Positions 36,199 to 48,500 of a stretch of 64,000 bases of DNA are shown one piece after another. The notes below the pieces were generated by a model that saw only the letters and a program-made list of their open reading frames with translations, had not been told where the DNA came from and ran no database searches. Made by a program: the position numbers and the translations under genes. Positions within the stretch are counted from its first letter, which is position 1, and the number at the start of each line of letters is the position of its first letter. The stretch comes from Rostratula benghalensis (taxonomy: Eukaryota > Chordata > Aves > Charadriiformes > Rostratulidae): contig VXAI01000049.1 in assembly GCA_013399305.1 (NCBI GenBank), forward strand, positions 836,482 to 900,481, given 5' to 3'.

Positions 36199-38425
36199 CC
36201 CTCTGTGATTTCATTCTTGGTGGCTGACTTGTAAAACAATGGCAAATTGATTTAGGTGGTTTTTTTTCCCCCTTGGGAAAGATCTCTGCTCCATGTAAAA
36301 TGATTTGTCTTTTGACTTTCCTGCTCTTACTGTGAAAACATCAATTTTACTTCAGGATAAATATAGTCTAATTTCTTTCCCCTAACTATTATCATGTAAA
36401 CATCAAAGATGATGGAAGAAGGTGGAGGTATTTTGAAGGTGGTAGGTTGTGTACACAGTTATATATGCAATTGCTAATAGAAACCAATGAATGATAAAGA
36501 ATGCAGCTTTTCTGTGGAATGCAAACAAGCAATTTCTGTAACTAGAAGCTCTCAGATGTGGTCTTTACACATGTTGGTGGAAATGTGGTTTGGGTGTTTA
36601 GCTTTTTTCCCCTTATACGCAATCAGTTTTTCTTTAAGACAGCAGCAACAAAAAACCCCCCAAAACATTGGAATCTGAAGAACTAATTATATAAATGTAT
36701 TTCCATTTGGAAGATCTGCAGTATTTGTGTTTATGGTGAGGATCCTTGAAATTCTTCCTGAGATGCTAGATCAGATCTATTTGCATAGTTAGGTCTCCTG
36801 GTTTTTTGCCACAGCAAGCACTGAAATGATCCTTAACAGAACATAACATTTTGTAGGGTATTATGTAAAATCACCAAAATTTACCCAGAATCAATGGAGC
36901 GTTGCAGATCTTCTTCCTCTTCTAGACATCTCTCCAGAGCAAGGAAGGAAATGGATGTCGAGTAACTCCATGCTGTCCGTGGCCCTGAACCAGTGCAGGT
37001 TCTGCAGCGGCTCTCCCTCGCGGCTCTGCTCTCTGCCCAAGGCAGTGGCACCACTGAACAGAAAAAGATAAGGCATAACCCAAAGAGAAGAGCTTGCTGG
37101 CGTGTTTTGCAATCTCTTTCCTTACCTGGGTAAAGCTTTAAAGAAAGACTTGCAAATGTACCTGAAGAGGTGTTTCTGTACCGCAGATATTCAGTAGTTA
37201 CGTATCAGAGTGCCAACATTAAACCCGTAGCAGTGCTGCTGTCTTTAACAGTAGTATAGGGAAAAATGTTTTATTAAACACTAATTTCACTAGTTATTTA
37301 AGAAGTAGCTGGCTTTGCACACATTAATCTCTTTTTCTTTTTAATTCAGGGTTGATGGTCTAGGCCTTACACATTGTATTTGTGAATAGGGCACTCAATA
37401 ACTATGCAAAATATCTATTTCTCCCATGGGAATCTGTGCTTTGATATATTCTGATCCTTATTAAATTTAAACAGGATCAAATTTATACAGCTTTGGCAGA
37501 GATTTATTAAAATACACCGAGTGGACAGCTTGTGGGAGTGCAGTGTGCTGTAATAACATATGCCTCTTACCAGAGAATAGTAATTATTGAGAATCAAATA
37601 AATCTGTAGGAGGTTAAGTATATATGGAAAAGATATCAATTGTAGTTTCCTACAACCAGACAGAAGTACCGTCTGAAGATTTGTTACTGTATAAAGAAAT
37701 GAAACACCCCTATAAACCCCTAAATATTCAAAATGTCATTTACCAACAAAGCTAATATTCATCCAGTCTTCAAAAAATGTTAATGGCATTTGCTCAGTAG
37801 CATTAATTTAGTTGTTTAGTGCTCTTTGTCTGCATAAGCAGCTATTCACATTTATACCAAAGATTTATTAAACCTAATGGAAAACTATTTTTGTTACAAA
37901 GTTTTGCAAGTTTCTTAATCAGGATCATTGCATCCTTGGGAAGGAAAATACAAACTAGTGCTTGCACAGTAACCAGAGGATTTTTTCTTTTAAAGTGAAA
38001 TATATATTATATAAGGTACATCAATCATCCAATATTCAAGAATAGTCTGTTTAAGATTTGATATTTTAACATTTTTAATTATTGTATGTGGTACCTTCAT
38101 TAGCACAAGAATTGTAAAATTGATAGGTGGGCCAGGGAAAGTAGTAACTTCTGGTGTAGGTGGTTTGGATGAAGCTTCTGTATCTTCTGTTACAATTCTT
38201 TGGAATTTTGAAGCTTGAGACATGTCAGTATGGTAAGTTTGTCAGTAAACGTGGGAATAAAAAAAGACAAATAAACCATCAGTGAGTTGGTGGGAAGGCA
38301 GTGAGGTATATCCCTGTCTTCTGCGCTCCTGGCAAAAAGATCCATGGTTCCATGCTAAAAGAGAGGAGGGTTTGGAGCAATATATCCTCCAAGTTCATCA
38401 ATTTGGGCAGGTTGTGCTGTGCTCT

Positions 38426-38512
38426 CAGGGAACGTGCCAGAGACAGTTGGGTGGTTCTGGATCTTTTGTGGTTTCAGGGAACATGGCAGAGACGGTTGGG
38501 TGGTTCTGGATC
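38426..38512 (+). repeat. 49-base tandem duplication, about 1.8 copies
   Basis: CAGGGAACGTGCCAGAGACA (38426) recurs as CAGGGAACATGGCAGAGACG (38475), each followed by GTTGGGTGGTTCTGGATC. The period is 49 bases with only a few substitutions in the first 38 bases, so the duplication is fairly recent or has been homogenised. Confidence 0.9.
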
Positions 38513-39379
38513 ATTCCTATTTTGGATCTTCCAAAAAATTTTCTTTGGAAAGTCAAAAAAAGAGGTCTCTTCACACACCACACTGGTTCCTTCAGCTATG
38601 TATGGAGTTCTCCATCAGTCTTCTCTACCGATCACTTCAATCTGAAATAGAGTTGGTTTGGAAGCAGTAGTTAAAAATCTGTAAATTTTGTGCAGTAATT
38701 TGTAATTAGCCATTACTGTGATTTTATTTTTTTTTATATTTTTTTATGGGTTCAGGATGTGTGAAAGTTAGCAGTACCCCATAGACTGTCTGTCGTGTAC
38801 GTGCACCACCCAGCACTAACATCACCTTCGGCTTTGCTGGAGAAGGTTGCAGCGAGTAGGACTTCATTGGGGCCACTCCGCCTGCGGTTCTCCCTGTGGC
38901 ACGACTGGAGTAATTTCAGCAGGAAATATATTTCTCAGGGCTTATGGTAGTGAGAAGGTGACTTTTTAAAGTAAATGCGTTTAGACAGAGCTTGTATTTG
39001 GTTTAAAACTAGGGCCATCAGAACACCTCTGCATTTTGTAGTGAGTATCTACTGAAAGCTGTCTAGTTTCTCGGTGAGAAAAGATACTAATTGTGGTAAG
39101 AGTCTTTATGGTTAAACTGTTGTACCCTTTTTAAAGATGTCATGTGAATGTGATACAAATTTACTTCACTCCTTATCAAATTGGTAGCAATTCTTTTATG
39201 AGTTTTTTTGTCTTAGCAGTCTTTGTTCCTCTTATGGCTCCAAATAGTTCAAGGTTTTTCTGCGTAAACTAATGAAACCTGATCATTTCAAGCTGGCAAG
39301 TGGATTCTCTTAAAATAATGTATGTTCTGTTTCTGTCCTTTATTATAAGAGAAGAAACACTGTGTATTTGTTAAGATAA

Positions 39380-39515
39380 AAGTCAGGGCATTTGGGTTCC
39401 AATCCCATTTCAGTTATTACATTGCTGTATGACCTTGGGCAAGCCGTTTATTGTGCCTGTCCCTCCCCGACTTTTTCTATATAAATAGAGATGATAATAT
39501 ATAGGGACCTCCTGG
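39380..39515 (+). repeat. MIR-type SINE relic
   Basis: TTTGGGTTCCAATCCCATTT, then GCTGTATGACCTTGGGCAAG, then GTGCCTGTCCCT and a GATGATAATA segment follow the order of the MIR consensus (AATCCCGGCTCTGCC, GTGTGACCTTGGGCAAG, TGCCTCAGTTTCC, GGATAATAATA). Confidence 0.75.
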
Positions 39516-40524
39516 TAGTGCTTAATTCATTGCTATCTGTGGAGGGCTCTGGGAGACCTGCCTAGGCACTACTCCAGATGTTACAGACACTCACACACAT
39601 TATGACTGGGCAGAATATCTGTTGTATATTAAGCATATACATGTATATAATGTGTATCAGCATGATTGACTACCGTCCTGTACAATTACAGTTTATATTA
39701 ATGAGTCCTCTTGTGACAATTCTGACGTTTTTGTTCTCAGTTATGATTATAGTGCAATAAAGATGTAAGATGTAGAAGCAAATTCTTTCCTCTTAAGTCC
39801 ATAGATGTTTGGACTCAGAATGTCTATTTCTGTGATAGTCAGGATTATTATTTTTTTTAAAGTAGGTACACTGTAACAATATACACAAGGATATGAATAT
39901 ATAGGGGGTTACTAGAAACTGATAAATGCTGCTAAAAAGAGGAATTGCAAAGACAAATCACTAGAATAGCAATCTGCTTACATCTTTATGTAGATATCAA
40001 TACTCTATGGTAGATAGCTGCCCAATTGTCCTAAATTTTGATATTTAAGGCTGAATGGAATCCACTAAATGTGAAACAAAATCGGGAATCTCATGTGCTG
40101 CAGCTCTAAGAACACCTTCATCTCACCTGTTAAATATTTCTAGGTCACGCTTTTCATTTTTTAAGGCAATTAAAGAAAACTTGATGTTTTGCAACTGATT
40201 CCTGTTATGTTTTCTTGGGAATATACTGATTTCCTTTGGTGCACGGTAGATTAAGGAGTCCTTTATTTATAGACAGACATAAGACAGTTTCAAGTTTAAG
40301 CACAAGAAATTTTCTTGTTAAAAAAAAGCTTTATTTGTTGATGGAGACTAGCCACATTGTGCTGGTTTGTGTTTACTTTTATTAAATCTGATCTGTGGTA
40401 CAAAAGTTGTAACTCTTTGGGGGCTTTAAAGTCTTTTTTAAGGGCAATAATCTCATGAAATTATTTCCTCTTTTAATGTCTCAAATCAAACGTATTGTGA
40501 CAGGCTATTGAGCTGTAAATTTAT

Positions 40525-41107
40525 TCATAGAATCTTAAAGACCATCGAGTTCCAGCGCCGCTGCCATGGGCAGGGTCACCTCTCGCTAGACCAGGTTGCT
40601 CAATCCTGGCCTTGAACCTCTAAGGATGGGGCACTTACAGCTTGTCTGGGCAACCTGAGCTGTTGTCTTGCCACCATCACAGTAAAGAATTTCTTCCTAC
40701 TTCCTAATATCTAATCTAAATCTCCCCTGTTACAGTTTAAAACCATTACCAGTCGTTCAATTGCTACACTCCCTGGTAAAAGAGTCCTTCCCCAGCTTTC
40801 CTGTAGCTCCTTTAGGTACTGGAAAGGGCTGTGAGGTCTCCCCAGAGTCTTCTCCAGGCTGAACAACCCCAGCTCTCTCAGCCTGTCTTCACAGGAGAGT
40901 GCTCCAACAGGTCCACATCCTTCTTATGTTGGGGGGCCCCAGAGCTGGATGCAGGACTCCAGGTGGGGTCTCACCAGAGTGGAGCAGAGGGGCAGAGTCA
41001 CCTCCCTTGACCTGCTGGTCACACAGCTTTCGATGCTGCCATTGCTGGGTCCTGTTGCCCTTTTCATCAACCAACACCCCCAAGTCTGTCTGTCTCGTTC
41101 ATCACAG
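40525..41107 (-). mobile_element. CR1 LINE, 5'-truncated
   Basis: The left end TTCATAGAATCTTAAAGACC is the 3' terminus. The body contains reversed CR1 blocks (GGCTGAACAACCCCAGCTCT, CCAGGTGGGGTCTCACCAGA) and reaches further 5', into the part encoding LMDEK...R (41070-41107). It is more diverged than the other copies. Confidence 0.9.
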
Positions 41108-42561
41108 TAAATCAAGGTGGCACAGAGGCTTATAAAAGATCATCAGTTGTATTGGTGTTGTCACTTGCTTCTGACTTTGAATTGGTGCTACTGTCTGTGT
41201 GCTTTACTATAGTCCCTGATAGAGAGGAAGATTATTTACTGTATTGAGGGGTTTATTAAGGATTTTAAAAAATTTGCTTTTTTGTACTAAAATTTCCCCT
41301 TGACTTGCAATATTTGGATGTTTTACATAATGCAACAATAAAATTTGTTTGCAGATGTAAAACAAGAGGTAATATTTACGTAATTTATCTTATTTATGCT
41401 TTTTATAAAAAGCAGCATAAGCTAAAGGTAGCCTTGTAGTATTTGAAGACAGGTAAATAATTGTTCTAAAATGTCAGTGGCTGTGGCATTCCAAAAACAC
41501 TGACTTTGTCTTGAATGACGTCTGTTTCCTCCTAGAGTCACGTTGATTAATTAATAACATTCAGGTAGGAAAAGTTTTAATTTGAAGATAAAGTCTGAGG
41601 TACAAGGTATTTATTGCACCAAAGATAACATGCTAATTAAGAGGTTCACACAGAGTTGTCTTAAGGTTAACAGCGTGCATGGGAATACTTGGGATAAAAC
41701 CCGAAGTGCAATCTAGGATCTGAATGCTGTATTTTTGCGAAGGTAGCATCTTTCCTGCTTTGTGACTTTGTTTTTCTGGGGAAGAACTCCTTGTGCAATG
41801 TTTCTTTGGCAGTAAATGTAGTTCGATAAGAAAACAGACATTGTCAGGCAAAGATTTGGAAGAGGATAAATAGTTCTGCATTCAGTATTAGTTCCAAATG
41901 CAGTTGCAAAGATCGTGTCAAAACAAATGTCTTCAAAGTCACAGTTCAGAAGAGGAAGCAAAACGCATACCTCTCTCATCTTTTAAAACAAGGAGGTTGT
42001 TTCCACTTGCTAGGTGCTTCGTTTTTCAAGAGCGGAATGGGGCACAGTGTAAGCAAGGGCATTGATAAAAGCCTTAAATACCAGTGCCCACAGTTTATGT
42101 GATGATCTGGAGTCTGTCTCCTGGGCCAGATTCCATCCCTTCTCTTAGCAAAAATGGAAAGGAGAAAAATGCAACTCCTGTGATTTATTCTATTGCAGTG
42201 CAATTTTCCAGCACAGCGGTTTCTACTTCCTGAGTCCTCAGCAACCTTTCTGGAGCTTCACTGCCCCCTTACCTAGCTCACAGGAGTGAAGCAAAAGCTG
42301 CTGGCTCTGGAGAGCGTTGGCATTCATCTCCAGGGGGGCTGCACATCAGCACTGGCTTCAGGCTTGGTGAGATCGGTCTGCCACTTGGGCCATGAGCAAT
42401 ATAAATAAATAGCATATATAATGCAAATGTCATAGTTTAAGATACAAAGATTACCTCACATTGAATGTTCATGACATTTTATGCATTCTCCATGCAGGGC
42501 TATGCAGTGGAATATACTTCCTAGACAAAATGAAACCAAGAACTTCACACCAGAATAGCAC
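41108..42561. other. Intronic stretch, no gene seen
   Basis: AT-rich unique DNA with no recognisable feature. Confidence 0.6.
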
Positions 42562-43296
42562 CTGGTTAAATGGTCCAGATGGAGAGCAGTGACAAGTGGT
42601 GTTCCCTCAAGGGCCCATACTGTTTACCATTGTTATCAATGATATAGACAGAGGGATTGAGTGCACCATCAGCAGGTTTGCAGATGACAACAAGCTGTGT
42701 GGTGTTGTCGTTACACCAGAGGGATGGGATGTCATCTAGAGGGACCTGAACAGGCTGGAAAGGTGGGCCCAGGTGAACCTCGTGAGGTTCAACAAGAGCA
42801 AGTGTAAGGTTCTGCACCTGGGCCAGAACAATCCTCACTCTCCATACAGACTGGGGGATGAGGTGTTAGAAAGCAGCCCTGAGGAAAGGGACTTGGGGGT
42901 GCTGATGGATGAGAAGCTGAACAGGAGCAGGCAGGGTGCACGTGCAGCCCAGAAGGCCAATCCCATCCTGGGCTGCATCAAAAAATGTGTTGCCAGCAGA
43001 TCCAGAGAGGTGATTCTGGCACTTTGCTGTGATGAGACCTCTCCTGGAGTCCTGTGGGCAGGTCTGGAGCCCTCAGTAGAGGAAGGACATGGAACATGGA
43101 CCTGATGGAGCGGTTCCAGAGGAGGGCCACAAAAATGATCAAGGGGTTAGAGCACCTTGGCTCCGAGGACAGGCTGAGGGAGCTGGGGTTGTTCAGCCTG
43201 GAGCAGAGGAGGCTCTGGGGAGACCTCAGAGCAGCCTTCCAGTACCTGAAGGGGCTACAGGAAGGCTGGGGAGGGTCAGTTGACAAAGGCCTGCAG
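42562..43296 (+). mobile_element. CR1 LINE with part of its reverse transcriptase frame, cut by a gap
   Basis: This is the most 5'-extended CR1 in the window. It starts in the reverse transcriptase domain: around 42600-42720 a FADDNKL sequence corresponds to the catalytic F/Y-x-D-D motif, preceded by FTIVINDIDRGI-like residues. Downstream come VRFNKSKCKVLHLG and the EERDLGVLMDEKLN block. One in-frame stop (after GWDVI) and later frame shifts show that it is dead. The 3' end lies in the assembly gap that begins at 43297. Confidence 0.93.
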
Positions 43297-44010
43297 NNNN
43301 NNNNNNNNNNNNNNNNNNNNNNNNNNNNNNNNNNNNNNNNNNNNNNNNNNNNNNNNNNNNNNNNNNNNNNNNNNNNNNNNNNNNNNNNNNNNNNNNNNNN
43401 NNNNNNNNNNNNNNNNNNNNNNNNNNNNNNNNNNNNNNNNNNNNNNNNNNNNNNNNNNNNNNNNNNNNNNNNNNNNNNNNNNNNNNNNNNNNNNNNNNNN
43501 NNNNNNNNNNNNNNNNNNNNNNNNNNNNNNNNNNNNNNNNNNNNNNNNNNNNNNNNNNNNNNNNNNNNNNNNNNNNNNNNNNNNNNNNNNNNNNNNNNNN
43601 NNNNNNNNNNNNNNNNNNNNNNNNNNNNNNNNNNNNNNNNNNNNNNNNNNNNNNNNNNNNNNNNNNNNNNNNNNNNNNNNNNNNNNNNNNNNNNNNNNNN
43701 NNNNNNNNNNNNNNNNNNNNNNNNNNNNNNNNNNNNNNNNNNNNNNNNNNNNNNNNNNNNNNNNNNNNNNNNNNNNNNNNNNNNNNNNNNNNNNNNNNNN
43801 NNNNNNNNNNNNNNNNNNNNNNNNNNNNNNNNNNNNNNNNNNNNNNNNNNNNNNNNNNNNNNNNNNNNNNNNNNNNNNNNNNNNNNNNNNNNNNNNNNNN
43901 NNNNNNNNNNNNNNNNNNNNNNNNNNNNNNNNNNNNNNNNNNNNNNNNNNNNNNNNNNNNNNNNNNNNNNNNNNNNNNNNNNNNNNNNNNNNNNNNNNNN
44001 NNNNNNNNNN
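43297..44010. other. Assembly gap (714 N)
   Basis: The gap interrupts a CR1 element on its left and is followed by a 12-base A tract. The missing sequence probably includes the CR1 3' end. Reading frames that span it are artefacts. Confidence 0.99.
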
Positions 44011-44022
44011 AAAAAAAAAAAA

Positions 44023-44905
44023 GTCTTAAATTGACTCAGGCAGATGACTTACCAGAATAAAAACCATCAGTCACCCGTTATGAGTGGTTGTTTCATTCTG
44101 CTGTGCCAAGAACTAATTCACCAAATAATATTTCTGTCACTTAAAAGCCTAAGAAGTTTACAGTCTAGCGTGTAGGGCTGAGGTCTAGACAGAAAGTGTT
44201 TGAATCCAAAAGTACCAGCTTTAGAAATTTCTGCTTTGTTGTTCTTTTCCTTAAAGCCTGCAGGATCCTGGGGTTTTTCTCAGGTACATTTATACCTAGA
44301 AAAAGCTCCCGTGTTTCTGCGGGTGGCCAGCAAATGCCACCGTTTTGCAGAAAGCCTGGTACAGAGAAGGCTGTGGCTTGGTAAGATCTGGCTCAAGAAG
44401 AAACTCCGTGGTGGGGAATCCTGCTCTCGTTCGGGGCTGTCGTGGAACCCTGGTGCCCATGACTTAACGTGCAGGCAAGAATCGAAGGACAGTGCTTTGG
44501 GGAGCTGTCCCCGAGCCAACAGAAGGGGACTTTGTGTTTTAAGTGCGGTGCTGCTGCACTGAAGGAGCAGGGAAAGGCCAGGCTGTCTCCAAGGAAAGAC
44601 TACCACATCTTCAGGCAGTCCCTACCTGTGTGGTGCTCTGTTGTGGGTTTTGGTTGTCTAACAGATGTTACGTATCAGAAGCAGAAATATAAAGAATTAG
44701 TTTCTAATCAGCAATTTTCTGTAAATAGAGGCTGTATAAATATTACCTGGTTTTTGGCTTCCTTAATTTCTTACACAGCTGGATATCAACATGTGACCTA
44801 GTGATTAAATTTGGGAGACGGATTTATCCTTTATCCTCATAGACTTTAGTGCTTTTGACTCTTTACCTTCAGAAGAACAGTCCTTTAAGTTTTCCTACAT
44901 ACTAT
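44023..44905. other. Intronic stretch, no gene seen
   Basis: Unique sequence, modestly GC-rich at 44280-44640. Short open frames show no similarity that I recognise. Confidence 0.6.
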
Positions 44906-45170
44906 TAGAATCATAGAAGCACAAAGCTGGAAAAGACCTGCAAGATCATCTAGTCCAACCATCCTCCTATTACAAATGCTACCCACTGAGCTACTAAATC
45001 ATGTCTTGTAGCACCTCAAACAGACACTTCTTGAACACCACCAGGGACAGTGACTCCTCCACCTCCCTGGGGCAGGCCATTCCAGTGCCTGAACACTCTT
45101 TGGGAGAATAAGTTTTTCCTGATATCTAGTCTAAATCTCCCCTGGCACAACTTGTGGCTGCTCCTAAAAT
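44906..45170 (-). mobile_element. CR1 LINE 3' fragment (left arm of a head-to-head pair)
   Basis: The left end TAGAATCATAGAAGCACAAA is the 3' terminus, followed by TCTAGTCCAACC and the reversed body up to CTCCCCTGGCACAACTTGTG. It meets an oppositely oriented CR1 after about 20 bases. Confidence 0.9.
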
Positions 45171-45187
45171 CTGTACCCTGTGATCTT

Positions 45188-45449
45188 AGAAGTAGAGGAA
45201 ATAACCTCAAGTTGTGGCAGGGGAGGTTCAAATTGGATATCAGGAACAATTTTTACACAAAGGGTTATGAACCCTTGGAATGGGCTGCCTGGAAGGGGTT
45301 GAGGCGCCGTCCCTGGAGGCACTCAGAAGCCAGGTTGACACAGTGCTCAGTGACAGGGTTTAGTGATGGTTTTTATCAGAGTCAGGTTGATGGTTGGACT
45401 GGATGATCTCAAAGGTCCCTTCCAACCTAGGCAATTCTATGATTCTGTA
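45188..45449 (+). mobile_element. CR1 LINE 3' fragment (right arm of a head-to-head pair)
   Basis: It starts with GAAATAACCTCAAGTTGTGG, continues with GGGGAGGTTCAAATTGGATA, and ends with an intact terminus: TTCCAACCTAGGCAATTCTA followed by TGATTCTGTA. It is of the same group as 4752 and 50017. Confidence 0.93.
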
Positions 45450-45480
45450 AGTTTTGTTATTTCCATTGCACACTCAGGGC

Positions 45481-45560
45481 CAAGAGTTACAGAGAAGTTA
45501 AGCACCTTGAAAAGGTCATGCAGATTCAGGTGGCAGAGTTAGGAGTTGTACAGATCTTTC
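45481..45560 (-). repeat. MIR-type SINE relic
   Basis: CAGAGAAGTTAAGCACCTTG, then AAAAGGTCATGCAGATTCAG and GTGGCAGAGTTAGGA match the reversed MIR core (CAGAGAGGTTAAGTGACTTG, CCCAAGGTCACACAGC, GTGGCAGAGCCGGGA). Confidence 0.7.
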
Positions 45561-48500
45561 TTTGCTGTAATTCTATCCATTCCTACTGAGTGTTTCCTGG
45601 TAAAATTCAGAAACCCATGGGTAACTCCCTTGAGCCTGTTATGTGCATATCAGTGGCTTCCAGGGAAGGAATTTAAAAGCTGCATTGGAGTGTAACCAGT
45701 AAAAGTCCCCGTGCTGGTTACAGTTCCCTGGGCTGAGGAGATGGCACTGTAGCATTAAACCTATTTCCTCTGCCCCTTGGCACAGGTTGGGTTTTCCTCG
45801 GTTACCCCATGTGTGTGTCTGAGGCCTCTCTAGCTCTTCAGGGATTCATGTTCAAGAAATAAATAAAAGAATCTGTCTTCCAAGAGTAGTGATTCCAAAT
45901 CAGCCCTAACAGATGTGACAATAACTTCTTGTGCCAGGAAAATAAAAAATTCACAGGAATATGTTCCTGTTGGTTATTGCTCGGGGATAGAGACACTTTC
46001 AGATTTGATTCTAACTGAAATGACACATACCATTGTTTAAAAAAAAACACCTTAAAATGGGGATATATAGACATACAGATTCAAGTTAGAAAAGTTACAT
46101 GGAGTTTTTCATAGAGTATTTATCTTTTCAGTAAAGTGCTTTTACTTGGACCAGGCATTGTTTAGGTCCTCTTAATTTTCTTTTTCTCTTTTAATAACGG
46201 ACCTTAGCATGCAATAAGGTGCAAATGGTTTTCCTCCCAAATAAAAGGTACCTGAAGTACCAGCTATTCGCTTAAGCAGTAAAACACAAAGACATTACCC
46301 TTCGCAAATCAATTCTTCTGCTTATGTTTTTTTGTTTGTTTGTTTCTTATATAGACTTCAAAATACAGTAAGCCTCACAGAAAAAGTAGAATTTATGATT
46401 GGTTACCTGAAAAGTACTTAAGTATGTCTTCTGCATCTCATTGTCTGGAATTCTTTTCTTGGCATTCAAAATACTGCTTTTTTTTAAAGGCAGCTTATTT
46501 GTAACATCTGGATTTTTTTTAATATGAAGAATCTGTCTTTTCATAGTCAGTAACATCTCAGGCCTTTTCAGGCTCTGGATGTCTGGGTGACCAAAACTTG
46601 GTATGGTTGGTGCTTCAGGTCAGCGAAATCCGTGATTCTCCATTACTCATGATTTATTGGGGGTTTTTTAACATAGTGTGATTCCATGTAAAAAAATTGC
46701 TCTTCTGTAGGCAGTAGTTACCATCTTCACTACAGAAACGAGTTTGATGTTCTTCAGAGCAGAACCCTGAAGGAGCTTCTTTGAGTGGAATGGGCTGAAT
46801 TGTCCTATCACATTGACCAAGTGACAGTTCTTGCCCAGTGGTGTCTCCACTTTCAGGCTTTGCAAATACAGCCTTTAGGGCGGTTACCGAAAAGCTCGGT
46901 CTGTCAGTGTTTCACAGAGGTTCTTATTTTGGAGTCATTATTATTTTCATCCCAGAGACCATGATTTCACAGTAACAGGAGTTCACATCAGAAAATCTGG
47001 AAGATGGTGCTTCAAGGAGTTACTGTCTAGGCAAGTCATAAACAGATGTTTGGGCTCAAAGCTGGTGAGTGTGCTGTGCAGAGACACCAGTGGGGTTCCA
47101 CATCAACAGAATATTCAAGGGACAAAGGACTTTTTCTAGCACCTTTTGATCAGCTCCCCCTAAATAGAAGTGCTGTTAACGAGTATTACTGAAAACAAAA
47201 CGCCAGTGGCACAATCCTGGAAATGATCATTGTCAACTCCTTGCTCAGCACATTCTGTCAGAGGTACTGTAGCCAGCCTAATAGGTGTTAGGTAGAAAAA
47301 AAAAAATACCTATCCAAGCACAGTTTACACAAGCTGTAACAAGAACTAAGGCAGATTAAGCTGCTGCAGTAAACGAGGAAGAGATGCTCGATGAGATTAT
47401 GTCCTGAGGACAACATGTGTCAGATGCAAATACATTACTGCCTCTGAAGGAAAGCAGTGTGGGTTGTTTGGTTTTTTGGTTTTTTTTGTCTTAAAATTTG
47501 TTTAAGGGCAATAAACAGTTAGTATAACTGACTGGGCTGATGATTCAGGGCTGATTACCAGGGAGGGGAAAAAAAAAAAAAAAAAGAGGGAAAGGAAAGT
47601 GGATGTTCAAATATCATAGTATGAAGAAGTCAGCTGTGTATGTGGACATACACAGTCGTTGCTGCTCTTGGGGAGCACAGCAATGCCTGCCAGCAAGCAC
47701 TTGAAGTGGTGGACAAGCAATTGTCTAGATCTGGGCTTCTCTAAGCCATAGCTGTGAATGAGCCTGGTGCAGACTGTCTGAAATCCCTCTTCCCTACAGC
47801 CCCAGTTGTTTCAAGCACACTGAACTTAACCTGGAAAGAATGCTGGAAACACACTAGGTAAAGCTCTCATGAAAGTCAATGACTTTCAAGGCACGATGCA
47901 AGAAGTGCTTAAATTGTGAACCTGTGCGCTGAAGTCTTTCCTTGCCAGCTCTCTTTATTGATGCACGTTTCATAAGTGAATGGGTTCAGTTACAATGCAG
48001 TATCACTGTATTTGTTAAAGGAATCAGTGTGTAAAAGTCTGATTTTGAACGAGGGAAGGCTGTAGCTCCGCATACGTAATGATTGGAAAGTCCAAGCCTG
48101 CGCCGTGCGTGCAGTCCTCTCCGACAGCAAGCCTTATCGTTCACTAGGTGATCGGTTGGCCTTCTACCCTGAATGTCCTACTCATTCTTTTTAATGTTAT
48201 AGCTGCTATTAAATGCACTCCTAATCACTATTTCTGATGCCCTGCGAGTATAGCAAGCAGTTCTGTAGTCCACTTAAAATATAAATGAGTTTTCTGTGTT
48301 CTTTCTCCTTGATGTCAGCTTGTGTATCATCATAGAAAAGAGAAAGAGAAAAATCACGACAGCTTAAGTTCTCTACTGGTTTGTCCTTGATAGTGTTTAA
48401 AAAGTTTTACAGAATGGACAAGAAAACTTGCCAAGCCTTTATGAAAACATATTCCTTTCTTTTTGGTTGATTTTTCTACTGAAATAGCTGTATCCAGAGA

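Larger units (their letters stand above)
33758..40524. other. Intronic stretch, no gene seen
   Basis: AT-rich unique DNA holding a 20-base T tract (34771-34790), two G runs (34425-34445), a palindromic relic (36164-36198), a 49-base tandem duplication (38426-38512) and a MIR relic (39380-39515). No coding sequence is recognisable. Confidence 0.6.
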
